This document shows positions 33,671 through 43,693 of a stretch of 64,000 bases of DNA, one piece after another. Source of the stretch: Pogona vitticeps (Eukaryota > Chordata > Lepidosauria > Squamata > Agamidae). The DNA lies in NCBI RefSeq assembly GCF_051106095.1, contig NC_135783.1, positions 59,933,947-59,997,946 on the forward strand. The letters are read 5' to 3'. The position numbers and the translations under genes were made by a program. The notes beneath the pieces are model-generated. The model saw nothing but the letters and a program-made list of their open reading frames with translations. It had not been told where the DNA came from and did not search any database. Numbering within the stretch: the stretch's first letter is position 1; every line of letters begins with the position of its first letter.

Positions 33671-34180
33671 GGACCCATTTCCCTAGGAAGCTGGGCTGAG
33701 GGTGAAGGCCAGGTCTGTTTGCATGGATGCCTTGCTGAGTTTTTTTCCTTGGGCTTTCTTCTTGTCTCCTGACCACATGGCCTGGGGGTGGGGCCTAGGG
33801 GTGGGACTTGCTGCTTTAAAAGAGCATGTCCCAGGACCCTGGACCCTTTTCCCTAGGAAGCTGGGCTGAGGGCGAAGGCCAGGTCTGTTTGCATGGATGC
33901 CTTGCTGAGTTTTTTTTTCCCCTGGGCTTTCTTCTTGTCTCCTGACCACATGGCCTGGGGGTGGGGCCTAGGGGTGGAACTTCCTGCTTTAAAAGAGCAT
34001 GTCCCAGGACCCTGGACCCTTTTCCCTAGGAAGCTGGGCTGAGGGCGAAGGCCAGGTCTGTTTGCATGGATGCCTTGCTGAGTTTTTTTTCCTGGGCTTT
34101 CTTCTTGTCTCCTGACCACATGGCCTGGGGGTGGGGCCTAGGGGTGGGACTTCCTGCTTTAAAAGAGCGTGTCCCAGGAC
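33671..34180. repeat. Tandem array, three copies of a 170-173-bp unit
   Basis: Units start at 33671, 33841 and 34014, each opening 'ggaccc(a/t)ttttccctagg' and closing 'aaaagagc(a/g)tgtcccagga'. They are highly similar and differ mainly in the length of a T-run and a few bases. Minus-strand open frames that repeat once per unit (MVRRQEESPG...) follow from the unit and are not evidence of a gene. The high identity suggests recent expansion. Confidence 0.95.
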
Positions 34181-34200
34181 TGCGCGCCTAACGGCGCGCA
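34181..34200. repeat. Perfect 8-bp-stem hairpin
   Basis: TGCGCGCC-TAAC-GGCGCGCA is a perfect inverted repeat with a 4-base loop, immediately downstream of the third tandem unit. It is CG-dense in an otherwise ordinary region. Confidence 0.9.
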
Positions 34201-34324
34201 AAATTCTCAAATTTTGTATCTGGCCTTAATATGGTAAATAGGAAACCCAATTAGATTTGCATAAGCCGGGGTGTCAGGAAAGTTTTAAGGATCAGATCAT
34301 ACTTTTGCACTATTAAAAAGCAGG

Positions 34325-34715
34325 CTGGGTAGGTGGGGCTTGTCAGCCATGAAAGGCAGCCCATCTAGGAGAAGGAAAAGTCCAATTTCAACCTCCACTG
34401 CCTTGTGGCTATATCCACTCATGGAAAAAGCTTCAGGAGTTAACCTCGAGGCAAAATCCGGAGCTGGAATCCCGAAGGCAGCATGTGTCATTTTGCCAAC
34501 TCCTGCGACATTGCTGGAACCAGTTGTATTGGCTCTTGCCTTTCCATTGGACCATTTCAGCAATGTGGAGAGGGGGGAATCTGCTGCTTGGGTAACAGCC
34601 TATCCTCCATATTACCTTACCCAGGCTTCATGCTCTGGAGAGGACACTCCTCGACTCAGAGCATGTTACCATAGTCTCTCAAGACTGAAGGATGCCTATG
34701 ATGATGATGACACAG
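34325..34715 (+). repeat. Dispersed repeat with GAT-type tail, unclassified
   Basis: The segment ends 'agactgaaggatgcctatga' followed by TGATGATGA, a tail I recall from dispersed reptile repeats, probably LINE-derived. A 127-codon open frame (34340-34723: MSAMKGSPSRRRKS...LKDAYDDDD) runs through nearly all of it, including the tail, so it looks like repeat sequence that happens to be open. The family could not be named. Confidence 0.45.
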
Positions 34716-34914
34716 AATTGTAGGCTTTAATATAGGTTGGCATATAAAAAAAAAGGTGTTTGAAATGTTGATATACTGTATTGTAGAACACTAAGAAATT
34801 TTGGATCAAGAGAATGACCAGGAAGAGGTACTAAGATAAATGAATAAATACCACAAAATCATAAAGCATATAATGATGAACGCTTATGTCACATAAGCAG
34901 AAACTAAATTACAG

Positions 34915-34970
34915 TTCCATGAAAGCTTACATTACCAGTTAATCTTTAAGGTGCCACAATGCTTTTGTCT
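34915..34970 (+). mobile_element. Penelope-like element tail fragment
   Basis: 'ttccatgaaagcttacatta' followed by 'ttaatctttaaggtgccaca' is the same module as at 4.1 and 48.4 kb, in the forward direction. The hammerhead-like core upstream of the GAAA is missing. Confidence 0.5.
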
Positions 34971-34974
34971 TTTT

Positions 34975-35699
34975 AATTTTTTAAATTTTTCTTTTGTTTT
35001 CCCCTGATATAAATTACAGATAGCTGCAGCTGATAATTCAATATAAAATAAATTCAAGGCTAAGTGCAGAAAGAAGAAGAAGAAAAGAGTCCCTTACTGG
35101 TTGAAAAACCATCAAGACTGGTTTGCATATAGTACAGTATCATAGTACATGGCAAATGTACAGATGATAATTATATGTTGTCTAATCTAATCTGGGTATG
35201 TCCCCATTAGTGGTTGGCTGGTGGTAAACCACAGAAAAGGGAGGCCACGGCTAGCAAGCTTTGGGGAAAAGGAAAGGAAACATTGCTTTTGTAGTTAATA
35301 TAATGGCATCCTCATTGGAAGGATATTGCTAATTAAAACAAGCGGTCTCTCTTTTTTAAAAAATTGTGTGGGCTCTCTGGAAATGGGTTTCAAGGAATGT
35401 AGAGTAAAATCTGCTACGTGCAGTTAACCACTGATTGAGGCAAACCACTGTGGTATGTAAACTAACTCTGTGGCAAACTACATCTGCCTTCTCAATGGAA
35501 GTTAGACACACAAGTTCACACAGGTGAATATAATAATTGCTCACCTGAAAATAGTAACTTATTCTGATGCAGCAATGAAAAATGGTGGGAATTATGGGAA
35601 GAAACTGAAGACAAAATGGAAATATTAAAATGCTATTAGTAAGGCTTTGCTGAAACCCTGTTTGGAACATACATGGAGTTAGAACAAGGTTATTTGAAG
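34975..35699. other. Unique-looking sequence, no gene seen
   Basis: AT-rich, no recognisable exon or element. Confidence 0.5.
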
Positions 35700-35712
35700 A
35701 CCCTGCCTTTTC

Positions 35713-35908
35713 AATGGTTGTTGTGGGATTTTCGGGCTCTTTGGCCGTGTTCTGAAGGTTGTTCTTCCTGACGTTTAGCCAGTCTCTGTGGCCGGCATCT
35801 TCAGAGGACTGGAGTAGGAACTCTGTCCATGCTCTGTTGCTGTTTGTTGGATTGTTCAGAAAAACCCACAACAACCATCAGATCCCAGCCGTGAAAGCCT
35901 TCGAGAAT
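35713..35908 (-). mobile_element. Short Penelope-like insertion with 13-bp TSD
   Basis: The element is bounded by exact copies of ACCCTGCCTTTTC (35700-35712 and 35909-35921). Its left part, read on the minus strand, carries CUGAAGA, a stem-loop and the downstream sequence of the hammerhead-like module shared with 49.8-50.3 kb. Its right end is in the opposite orientation (aaaacccacaacaaccatc). The inverted arrangement and the longish target duplication fit Penelope-like elements. The core is less well kept than in the other copy. Confidence 0.8.
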
Positions 35909-35921
35909 ACCCTGCCTTTTC

Positions 35922-37335
35922 CTCAACCATACAGTCTTTCCTGTATTTTAAGATATTCCTCACAAGCCCTTTATTGGGTACTCAGCATCAGGACTGGTCA
36001 GATTCATGTGCATAATGTGGCCCACCAGTGCAGTAGTGGGCCTTTCCTACTGACTTGCCCCTTCAGAAGGTGGCAATTTTAATATTTCTTTCTTGCTTTT
36101 CCTCTTGCTCTGAAAGGTCCTATTGCTTAGAAGTGGCTTTAAAATGCTTGAATAGGCATGTTACTATTGAATGGGTTAAACAAGAAGTTAAGCCTTTCAG
36201 TTATAAGCACATTCTTGGACTCGGAATTCTGTAATGCTGTTATTTCATTTTTTTTGTCTTGAGTCTGTGGCTTCAGGACACTAGTTAAAAACAAAAACAA
36301 AAGATCATCAAACACTGAGGTTTGTTCATCCCTGGTGTATTGCTCTGCCTTCTTTATTTTTAAAAGGATTTCAGAGGCTAGAAAAAGCTGCCACAGTAGG
36401 AACCAGGATAAGAAAGCTAGAAAGTCTTAGAAGGACGCCTAGCAGAAAAACTGAGTGACTAAATAGGCATCTTTACTGGTAAGCTGGAGAGTCTGTGGCC
36501 CTTCAGATATTAGGGGACTTCAACTCCCCTCAGCCTCAAACAATCTGGCCACTGGTGAGGCATGATGGGTACTGTCGCTGAATAATTGTAACTAGAGAGC
36601 TATGAATCTTCAGCTATTCCATTATGTATTTAATCTCACAGTTGACCTGGGGGGGGGGGTACCACCCTTTAAATTTTACAGACACGCTTTGCCTGCCCCA
36701 TTCCACAAACCATCTCAAACTCTGAACAGATATATTAGTAAAGTGGTTCCCGACTGAACTGATCTCTAATTGAACTAAGCCCTTTTCTAACCAGTAAAAT
36801 CTCCTAACCTGTTTGGCAGGCACAGATCTGGTAATTATGTAGGATTTAGTTTCAAGAGGGGGAAGCAAAGATGACACTGAAAGATCACTGGCCAGGGGCC
36901 TTTAAAGATCCAGATTGTTCTGGCATTGCATTATCTCTCTTCTGGTAACTACAAACAGCTGAAACTCAGCAAATCTCAAGAAATGTGCAATTTATGAACT
37001 TCTTCCTGGGATGCAGCTCTTGTCTCTTACAACCGCTCTCTGTAGGTAGTGTGGCACAGTCACAGCATTCGTTCTATTCATTCTGACCATGTTCTTTTCC
37101 ATGACATCTATTACTTTGCTTGACCCTGTCTTTTAAGAGCACGAAGAAAGATGTACTATTACTTTCAAGAGCTCAGTTCTCAGCATACTTATCAGGAAGC
37201 AGGTTCTATTAAACTCACTTCAGAGTTTAGGGTCAGAACATTTGTCTTACTGGTTCAAAGGCATATTGCTATCATGGCTTGGGACTTATGATCTATGGTG
37301 CAAATAGCATCTGCTTTGTTGAAGGATATGCTTGT
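35922..37335. other. Mostly unique-looking sequence; one possible hAT remnant
   Basis: 36487-36580 (gtctgtggcccttcagatat ... ggcatgatgggtact) looks like a decayed hAT foldback copy. Otherwise no gene or element was recognised. A G-run lies at 36649-36659. Confidence 0.45.
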
Positions 37336-38468
37336 TTTCCCCTTCACGGATTGCTGCCTTGTTGTGGAGAAGGTGCTTGAGTAATTCAGAGAAGCTATGG
37401 GCTATGTCATGCAGGGACACCAAAGACGGACAAGTCATAGTGGAAAATTCCAACTAAATGCTATCAACCTGGAGCAGGAACTGGCAAGCCACTCCGGGAT
37501 CTTTGCCAAGAACACTTCATGGACAGAAACAAAAGGCTAAAAGATATGATGCTGGAAGATGAGCCCCTCAGGTCGGAAGATGTCCAACATGCTACTGAGG
37601 AAGAGCAGAGGACAACTACAAGTAGCTCGAGAGCTAATGAAGCGGTTGGGCCAAAGCCAAAAGGACGCTCAGCTGTGGACGTGCCTGGAAGTGAAAGGAA
37701 AGTCCGATGCTGCAAAGAAAAATACTGCATAGGAACCTGGAATGGAAGATCTATGAATCTTGGTAAGCTGGATGTGGTCAAACAGGAGATGGCAAGAATC
37801 AACATTGACATCCTCTGTGTCAGTGAACTAAAATGGATGGGAATGGGTGAATTCAGTTCAGACGATTATCATATCTACTATTGTGGGCAAGAATCCCGTA
37901 GAAGAAATGGAGTAGCCCTCATAGTCAACAAATGACTGGGAAAAGCTGTACTGGGATACAATCTCAAAAATGATAGAATGATTTCAATATGAATCCAAGG
38001 CAGACCTTTTCAACATCACAGTAATCCAAGTAGTCAAAGCTACGGTTTTTCCAGTAGCGATGTATGGAAGTGAGAGCTGGACCATAAAGAAGGCTGACCA
38101 CTGAAGAATTGATGCTTTTGAATTGTGGTGCTGGAGGAGACTCTTGAAAATCCCCTGGACTGCAAGGAGAACAAACCTATCAATTCTGAAGGAAATCAAC
38201 CCTGAGTGCTCACTGGAAGGTCATATCCTGAAGCTGAGGCTCCAATACTTTGGCCATCTCATGAGAAGAGAAGACTCCCTGGAAAAGACCCTGATGTTGG
38301 GAAAGTGTGAAGGCAAGAGGAGAAGGGGACAAGATGGTTGGACATTGTCACTGAAGCTACCTATGAATTTGGCCCAACTCTGGGAGGCAGTGGAAGACAG
38401 GAGGGCCTGGTGTGCTCTGGTGCATGGGATCATTTGAAGAGTCAGATATGACTTAATGACTAAGCAAT
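37336..38468 (+). mobile_element. BovB (RTE) LINE with intact 5' end, internal deletion
   Basis: It starts with the BovB 5' leader (ccccttcacggattgctgcc). The endonuclease N-terminus follows (YCIGTWNGRSMNLGKLDVV, INIDILCVSELKW, GQESRRRNGVALIVNK). At about 38000 it jumps to the C-terminal region (MYGSESWTIKKADH, FGHLMRRED) and the 3' tail. Most of the endonuclease C-terminus and the whole reverse transcriptase are absent. Both termini are kept, so this is a deletion derivative rather than a 5' truncation. Confidence 0.92.
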
Positions 38469-38769
38469 AAATGCTTGTTTTGGAGGAGAGGCACACATAT
38501 CAATGAAATATAGATCTTGTTGGGAATTGGGGAATAAACTAGGTGAAGGCCATGAACCAATCAGATTGAGGAGGCAAAAAATGGTCGGAAGGATTGGAGG
38601 AGATTTCTTTCTCTTAAGGTGAACATTCTAAACATGAACAATATATTGGGGTCTATTGTATTTAAAAGCCTGTAATTCTTAAAAGTAGGAACTCAGATTC
38701 ACACCAGAGTTAGAAAACGGGGCTTTGTTGTTCTGTAATTCCTTTCCTATCTAAGGAGAGTAGGCCAAA
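38469..38769. other. Unique-looking sequence
   Basis: No recognisable feature. Confidence 0.5.
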
Positions 38770-38934
38770 TGATTTTTATTTATTTAATTTATATATTTAC
38801 ATTTTTGTTTCAACCATCTAGTGGCCAGGCCACTGCTCTGGGCAGCTTACAATATCGCAACATTAAACTCCATAATAATTAAAACAACAAACAGAAAAAG
38901 AAAGAAACACAACTTCATACTATGTACTCTATAC

Positions 38935-39298
38935 CAGCAGTCCCCAACTCTTTTGGAGCCATGGACCGGCTGCGGGGAGTGAGCTCCATGCGTGGGGAGG
39001 CAGGAGTAACCCCGTACGAGCGCTGTGGGCGTGTCATGCTTGCGAGGGGGCGTGTCAAGTGTCGCACCTCCCCACACGAGCATGACATGCCCACCACGGG
39101 CATGACATGCCCACCACGGGCACGACACACCTGCCACACAAGCCTGACACGCCCCCTGCGCAAGTGTGACACGCCCTCTATGTGAGCATGACACGCCCAT
39201 CGCACGAGCGGGGGGGAATGGAGATCCGTATCCGCAGCCCAGTTCTGGCAAGCTCACAGACTGGCACCGAGCTGCGGACCGAGGGTTGACGACCCCTG
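38935..39298. mobile_element. Non-autonomous hAT element (family A)
   Basis: Its ends are CAGCAGTCCCCAACTCTTTT and, reverse-complemented, CAGGGGTCGTCAACCCTCGG. They match the right and left ends of the 30255-30670 element respectively, so the two copies are in opposite orientations. Flanks CTCTATAC and CTGTATAC form a 7-of-8 target duplication. The interior has a degenerate GC-rich minisatellite built on 'catgacatgcccaccacggg'. No transposase is encoded. Confidence 0.9.
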
Positions 39299-39686
39299 CT
39301 GTATACTATACCCTATTACTATATATTCTCTGTAAAAATAACTGATACAAAAATGATGGCAAAACAGAGAAAATTATTTAAAAAAAAAGAACAAGATGTC
39401 AGTAATCCAAATGACAACATTAATCTGGTGCAAGACTGTGGAAGGCCTATGTGAACAGACATGTCTTCACTTGTTTTCTAAAGCCAAGGAGGGAAGGGGC
39501 CTGTGGCACATCTATTGGGAGAGAGTTCCACAATGAGGTGGCTGCTACATAAGAAGGCCTGGTTTTGTTATTTACCTCTGGATCTCCATCAGAGTGGCCA
39601 CACTAACATCCCAGATTGTGAGGTGTGGGTGGGGTGGCAGGTTGTTTTGAGGGAAAGGTGTACAGAGTGGTAGCAAGGTCCTAAAC

Positions 39687-39822
39687 CAGTGGTGTCCAAC
39701 CTTGGCCCTCCAGATGTTCTTAGACTACAGCTCCCAGAAGCCTTCACCACCACCTCTGCTGGGCAGGATTTCTGGGAGTTGAAGTCCAAGAACCTCTGGA
39801 GGGCGAAGGTTGGACACCACTG
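39687..39822. mobile_element. hAT-like foldback element (family B), perfect TSD
   Basis: This 136-bp element is almost completely palindromic. It starts CAGTGGTGTCCAACCTTGGC and its reverse complement starts CAGTGGTGTCCAACCTTCGC. It is flanked by a perfect 8-bp duplication TCCTAAAC (39679-39686 and 39823-39830). It has no coding capacity. Excising it restores the L2 sequence. Confidence 0.95.
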
Positions 39823-39935
39823 TCCTAAACCATCTAGGGCTTTGAATGCCAACATAAGCACCTTGAACTTGGCCTGGAACCAAATTAGCAGCAAATTGTT
39901 TCTTGCCTTTCCGTATCCAATTAAAAAACCTAGGG

Positions 39936-40410
39936 TGGATTATCTATCATTCATCCGGAACATTTTAATAAACCTGGTCCTGATCAAGGAATCAACCTGA
40001 CACAGCATTACAAGGACTGCATATGGTGACAGTGGGGCCAAAACAATTGGCAAATTGCATCTGAGCTGAAAGCCAGCAGCCAGTCCTTTTCTGATAAATT
40101 CCTTTCTAACGTCCTTTCTCTTTTCTTTTTGTTCACTTCTCTCTCTCTCTCTTTCTGACACCCTCATGCTGTCTCTCTGTGTATGTGTGTCTCCCCCTCT
40201 TCCTCTTTGCTTAGTGTGCTGGCAGGTGAGCGATGTATCTGTCTTGCCAGAGTTCTGACCTGATGCTTGCAGAAGTCCACTAGTTAATCACCCCTGGATT
40301 AAGTGAAGACCTGGAAGTTCTTATAGCCTGATCTTATGCCTGTTTTCTGAGAAATAACTACTGATTTAAGTAAGACTTACTGTCAAGTAGCTAAGTATAA
40401 GATTTTGAAA
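39936..40410. other. Unique-looking sequence, no gene seen
   Basis: A CT-rich tract lies at 40100-40205, ending near 'cctctttgcttag'. It resembles a splice acceptor but no convincing exon follows. Confidence 0.45.
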
Positions 40411-40735
40411 ATGCAAGAGTGGGCAATACTACAAAAATCTATCAAATAGCAAGCTTTCATGGATTAAAATTCACTTCCTCAGGCTGAGCACACCTCCTTC
40501 ATATATAATACAGTAATACTGTAGACAAAAGTGCAAAAATTGATGATACATGTCTGTGAGAGACATGTATCTATCTGTGGATTATCTCTCACAGACATAT
40601 ATTTTTGGACTTTTCTCTACAATTTTTCTGCAGTATCCATGAAGGAGGTGGATTTCATCTATGAAACCTTGCTATTTGATAGTTTTGTTTAAGTGGTCCA
40701 ATAAAAGGTATCACCCACTCTTGCATTTTTGTAAT
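40411..40735. mobile_element. Penelope-like inverted repeat with hammerhead-like core
   Basis: The left arm (minus strand, about 40411-40490) reads CCTGAGGAAGTGAATTTT, then AATCCATGAAAGCTTGCTAT and TTGATAGATT, ending 'gcccactcttgcattt'. The right arm (plus strand, about 40620-40735) has the matching 'ctatgaaaccttgctatttg' and 'cacccactcttgcatttttg'. The left arm shows CUGAGGA, a hairpin and GAAAGCUU, the order of a minimal hammerhead. It is a different family from 49.8 kb. Confidence 0.7.
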
Positions 40736-41120
40736 CTCAGGGGCCAAACACAGCCTTTTTATTGTTATTTGTGAAGTATAAGATTTCTCCCTATGAAATT
40801 GTTTCTTCAGGTCAAACTATGCATTAAAAATAGCACATCATTAGAAGAGGGAAAAGTCTGTGCTTGAAGCCACCTAGTTGTCAGACCATCGTTTTTCCTC
40901 CCAGACTTCTTGCAGCTGGCAAAATTAGCTTGCTTGATTTTGTTATTAAACACCGGACAGTAATGCAGACTTTGATTGCCAGTTTGATTCCTCAGACATG
41001 AAGGTTTGCCAGAATCTGGAACCTCAAAGCTATTTCAATATTTACATATATGCTTATTTATATATGTATAGACTGATTGAATATAGATACATACAGAATT
41101 GCATCATGAGAGGTCAAAAT
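40736..41120. other. Unique-looking sequence
   Basis: No recognisable gene or element between the Penelope-like copy and the LTR. Confidence 0.5.
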
Positions 41121-41511
41121 TGCTGGAGGTATTTTAACAATCTTGCATGTTTCCTGGAGAAGGTGACTGTCAGTCTATCCAGCACTGACCAATTGTTCCT
41201 TCTCTGTCTCTGAATTCAAAGAGGGTCCTGCCTCTCTACTCAATGGTTTTCCCTCTCAAAAGTTTGCTCATGTCTGTTGTTGGAAGCAGTCATGTTTTTA
41301 GTTTGCTGTTATTTGTCCAATGTAAATAAATTAAACACTTTTATTATTTATCTTACTAATGTCTCAGAGTGAGTTATTGAGAATATGAGTGCCAGTTAGT
41401 GAGAAAAGGGGTGGGCTAATCTAGGGAGCTTGACGTTATTGTGCTCTGTGAATCCCTGTACTTCTGCTGTGCAGCTAGGGGAATTTAACAAAAATTCCGA
41501 AGTCTACAACA
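41121..41511 (+). mobile_element. Solo LTR, fossil, perfect 5-bp TSD
   Basis: It starts TGCTGGAGG and ends TCTACAACA, flanked on both sides by AAAAT (41116-41120 and 41512-41516). It is colinear with the LTR at 21474-21876 over its whole length. An AATAAA-type signal lies near 41324-41330, giving plus orientation. No internal genes are present. TG/CA ends and a 5-bp duplication fit a retrovirus-like or Gypsy-like LTR, and the family cannot be set further. Confidence 0.82.
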
Positions 41512-41824
41512 AAAATAAAAGCCAGATCTACATATCAAGAATGGGGAAAGAAGAAGAAATGTTTATAATCCATGGGAGGAACAACCAATTTGGGTCTAGA
41601 GACGTGCAAATGGAATGTCAAACCCAAGAGCTCCCAATTCTATGGTCAAAAAACCCCAATCTAGCATTAGAACTAGGAGGATACCATCCTTTTTAGAGGT
41701 GCAAAAATAGTTATAACCCAGTGTTTCAGTTTCACTATAAATATCCTTGAGTACATTTTTGTGTTACCATATCTGTAAAGGATGCGAAAAGAGTTATTCT
41801 GAATTAATAGAGATATCCAGAAAG

Positions 41825-42565
41825 AGAGGAGGAATTAAAGAACCTTGTAATGAGGGTGAAAGAGGAGAGTGCAAAAAACGGCCTGAAACTCAACATCAAA
41901 AAAAAACTAAGATCATGGCCACTGGCCCCATCACCTCCTGGCAAATAGAAGGGGAAGATATGGAGGCAGTGTCAGATTTTACTTTCTTGGGCTCCATGAT
42001 CACTGCAGATGGAGACAGCAGCCATGAAATTAAAAGATGCCTGCTTCTTGGGAGGAAAGCGATGACAAACCTTGACAGCATCTTAAAAAGCAGAGACATC
42101 ACCTTGCCAACAAAAGTCCGAATAGTCAAGGCTATGGTTTTTCCTGTCATGATGTATGGAAGGGAGAGCTGGACCATAAAGAAAGCAGACCGCCGAAGAA
42201 TTGATGCCTTTGAATTGTGGTGTTGGAGGAGGATCTTGAGAGTCCCCTGGACTGCAAGAAGAACAAACCTATCCATTCTAAAGGAAATCAACCCTGAGTG
42301 CTCACTGGAAGGACAGATCCTAAAGCTGAGGCTCCTGTACTTTGGCCATCTTATGAGAAGAGAAGACTCCTTGGAAAAGACCTTGATGTTAGGAAAGTGT
42401 GACGGCAAGAGGAGAAGGGGACGACCGAGGATGAGATGGCTGGACAGTGTTATCGAAGTGACCAATATGAATTTGACCCAACTCCGGGAGGCAGTGGAAG
42501 ATAGGAGGGCCTGGCGTGCTCTGGTCCATGGGGTCACGAAGAGTCAGACACGACTAAACCACGCT
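41825..42565 (+). mobile_element. BovB (RTE) LINE, 5'-truncated
   Basis: It begins within the reverse transcriptase C-terminus (EELKNLVMRVKEESAK). It then reads in one frame GEDMEAVSDFTFLGSMITAD, DSILKSRDITLPTKVRIVKA, CWRRILRVPWTARRTNLS and RPRMRWLDSVIEVTNMNLTQ to the end VHGVTKSQTRLNHAD. This is the longest intact BovB C-terminus in the window, with over 200 codons open, which suggests youth. Confidence 0.93.
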
Positions 42566-42584
42566 GACGATCCAACTTTAACTT

Positions 42585-42775
42585 AAGATAGTTTTAAAAG
42601 TTTACCTGCTCTTAATTATTCAGTTGTTTTTAAGAGTATAGTTTAATTGGTTTTGTAAATTTTTAACTTATAGTTTTAATTCTATTATTTTAATATTGTC
42701 AGTCGCCTTTGGCCCCCTGATTGGGAGAAAGGCGGCCTATAAATAGAAGAAACAAACAAACGAATAAATATTCCC
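42585..42775 (+). mobile_element. L2/CR1-group LINE 3' end
   Basis: An AT-rich 3' untranslated sequence ends 'cagtcgcctttggccccctg', 'ttgggagaaaggcggcctat', then an A-rich tail (acaaacaaacgaataaata). No coding part is present. Confidence 0.7.
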
Positions 42776-42913
42776 ACCAGCCTTTGGAAAGCAGTTTTGG
42801 AAAGAGTCCCTGCCATGATTCTTGGGGGTTCACATACATGCTGCCTTTATATATGTGCTCCCCTCCCTGAGAATCGCAGCAGGCACTTCATTAGCACGTT
42901 AGGAATTAACTGA

Positions 42914-43309
<396 letters not shown>

Positions 43310-43374
43310 ATGTGTGTTGTAAGCCGCCTAGAGTGGTCAATATGACCAGATAGGCAGAGTATAAATGGAATGAA

Positions 43375-43457
<83 letters not shown>

Positions 43458-43458
43458 A
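43310..43458 (+). mobile_element. L2/CR1-group LINE 3' end fused to the RPS29 copy
   Basis: 'gtaagccgcctagagtggtc' and 'gataggcagagtataaatgg' are the conserved L2 terminal module. About 22 AATA units follow (43371-43458). It lies directly downstream of the RPS29 3' untranslated region with no intervening poly(A), as expected for a chimeric retrocopy. Confidence 0.85.
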
Positions 43459-43510
43459 TGCCTCTTGCTGAACAAGCTGTTGTATACATAAAAATAAATA
43501 TAAAATAAGG

Positions 43511-43693
43511 ATACACAGTGTGGTGCAGTGGATAGAGTGATGGACTAGGAGACCAGGGTTTGAATCTCCTCTGCCATGGAGAGGAATGGAACTGGTAAAA
43601 CCACTCCTTAAATATCTCACGTACAGTACCCTGAAAGCCCTATTAGGGTCGCTGTAAGTCATTTCCAACTTGACAGCACATAATGACAACAAC
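43511..43693 (+). mobile_element. Sauria-type SINE
   Basis: The tRNA-like head (gtgtggtgcagtggatagag) is followed by a B box (agggtttgaatctc), the spacer, and the RTE-like tail 'gggtcgctgtaagtcatttc' with CTTGACAGCACATAATGACAA. It is better kept than the copy near 2.0 kb. Confidence 0.85.

Larger units (their letters stand above)
38770..39935 (-). mobile_element. L2/CR1-group LINE 3' end with two nested hAT elements
   Basis: On the minus strand the C-terminal ORF2 reads FQAKFKVLMLAFKALDGLG (about 39890-39830). After a nested element it reads AATSLWNSLPIDVPQ and LLGFRKQVKTCLFT, then stop (about 39540-39440). The 3' untranslated end runs down to about 38770 (gcccagagcagtggcctggc). One hAT lies in the coding part and one in the 3' untranslated part. 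Confidence 0.85.

Noticed and set aside
33683-34119. Repeated minus-strand open frames in the tandem array
   Set aside because: They recur once per 172-bp unit because the unit repeats. There is no start context or conservation evidence.
38847-39257. Open frames inside the GC-rich hAT element
   Set aside because: They follow the internal minisatellite and show no transposase motif.
40205-40245. Acceptor-donor pair framing an 11-bp micro-exon after a CT tract
   Set aside because: The CT tract is simple sequence, and an 11-bp exon without neighbouring exons is not supportable.
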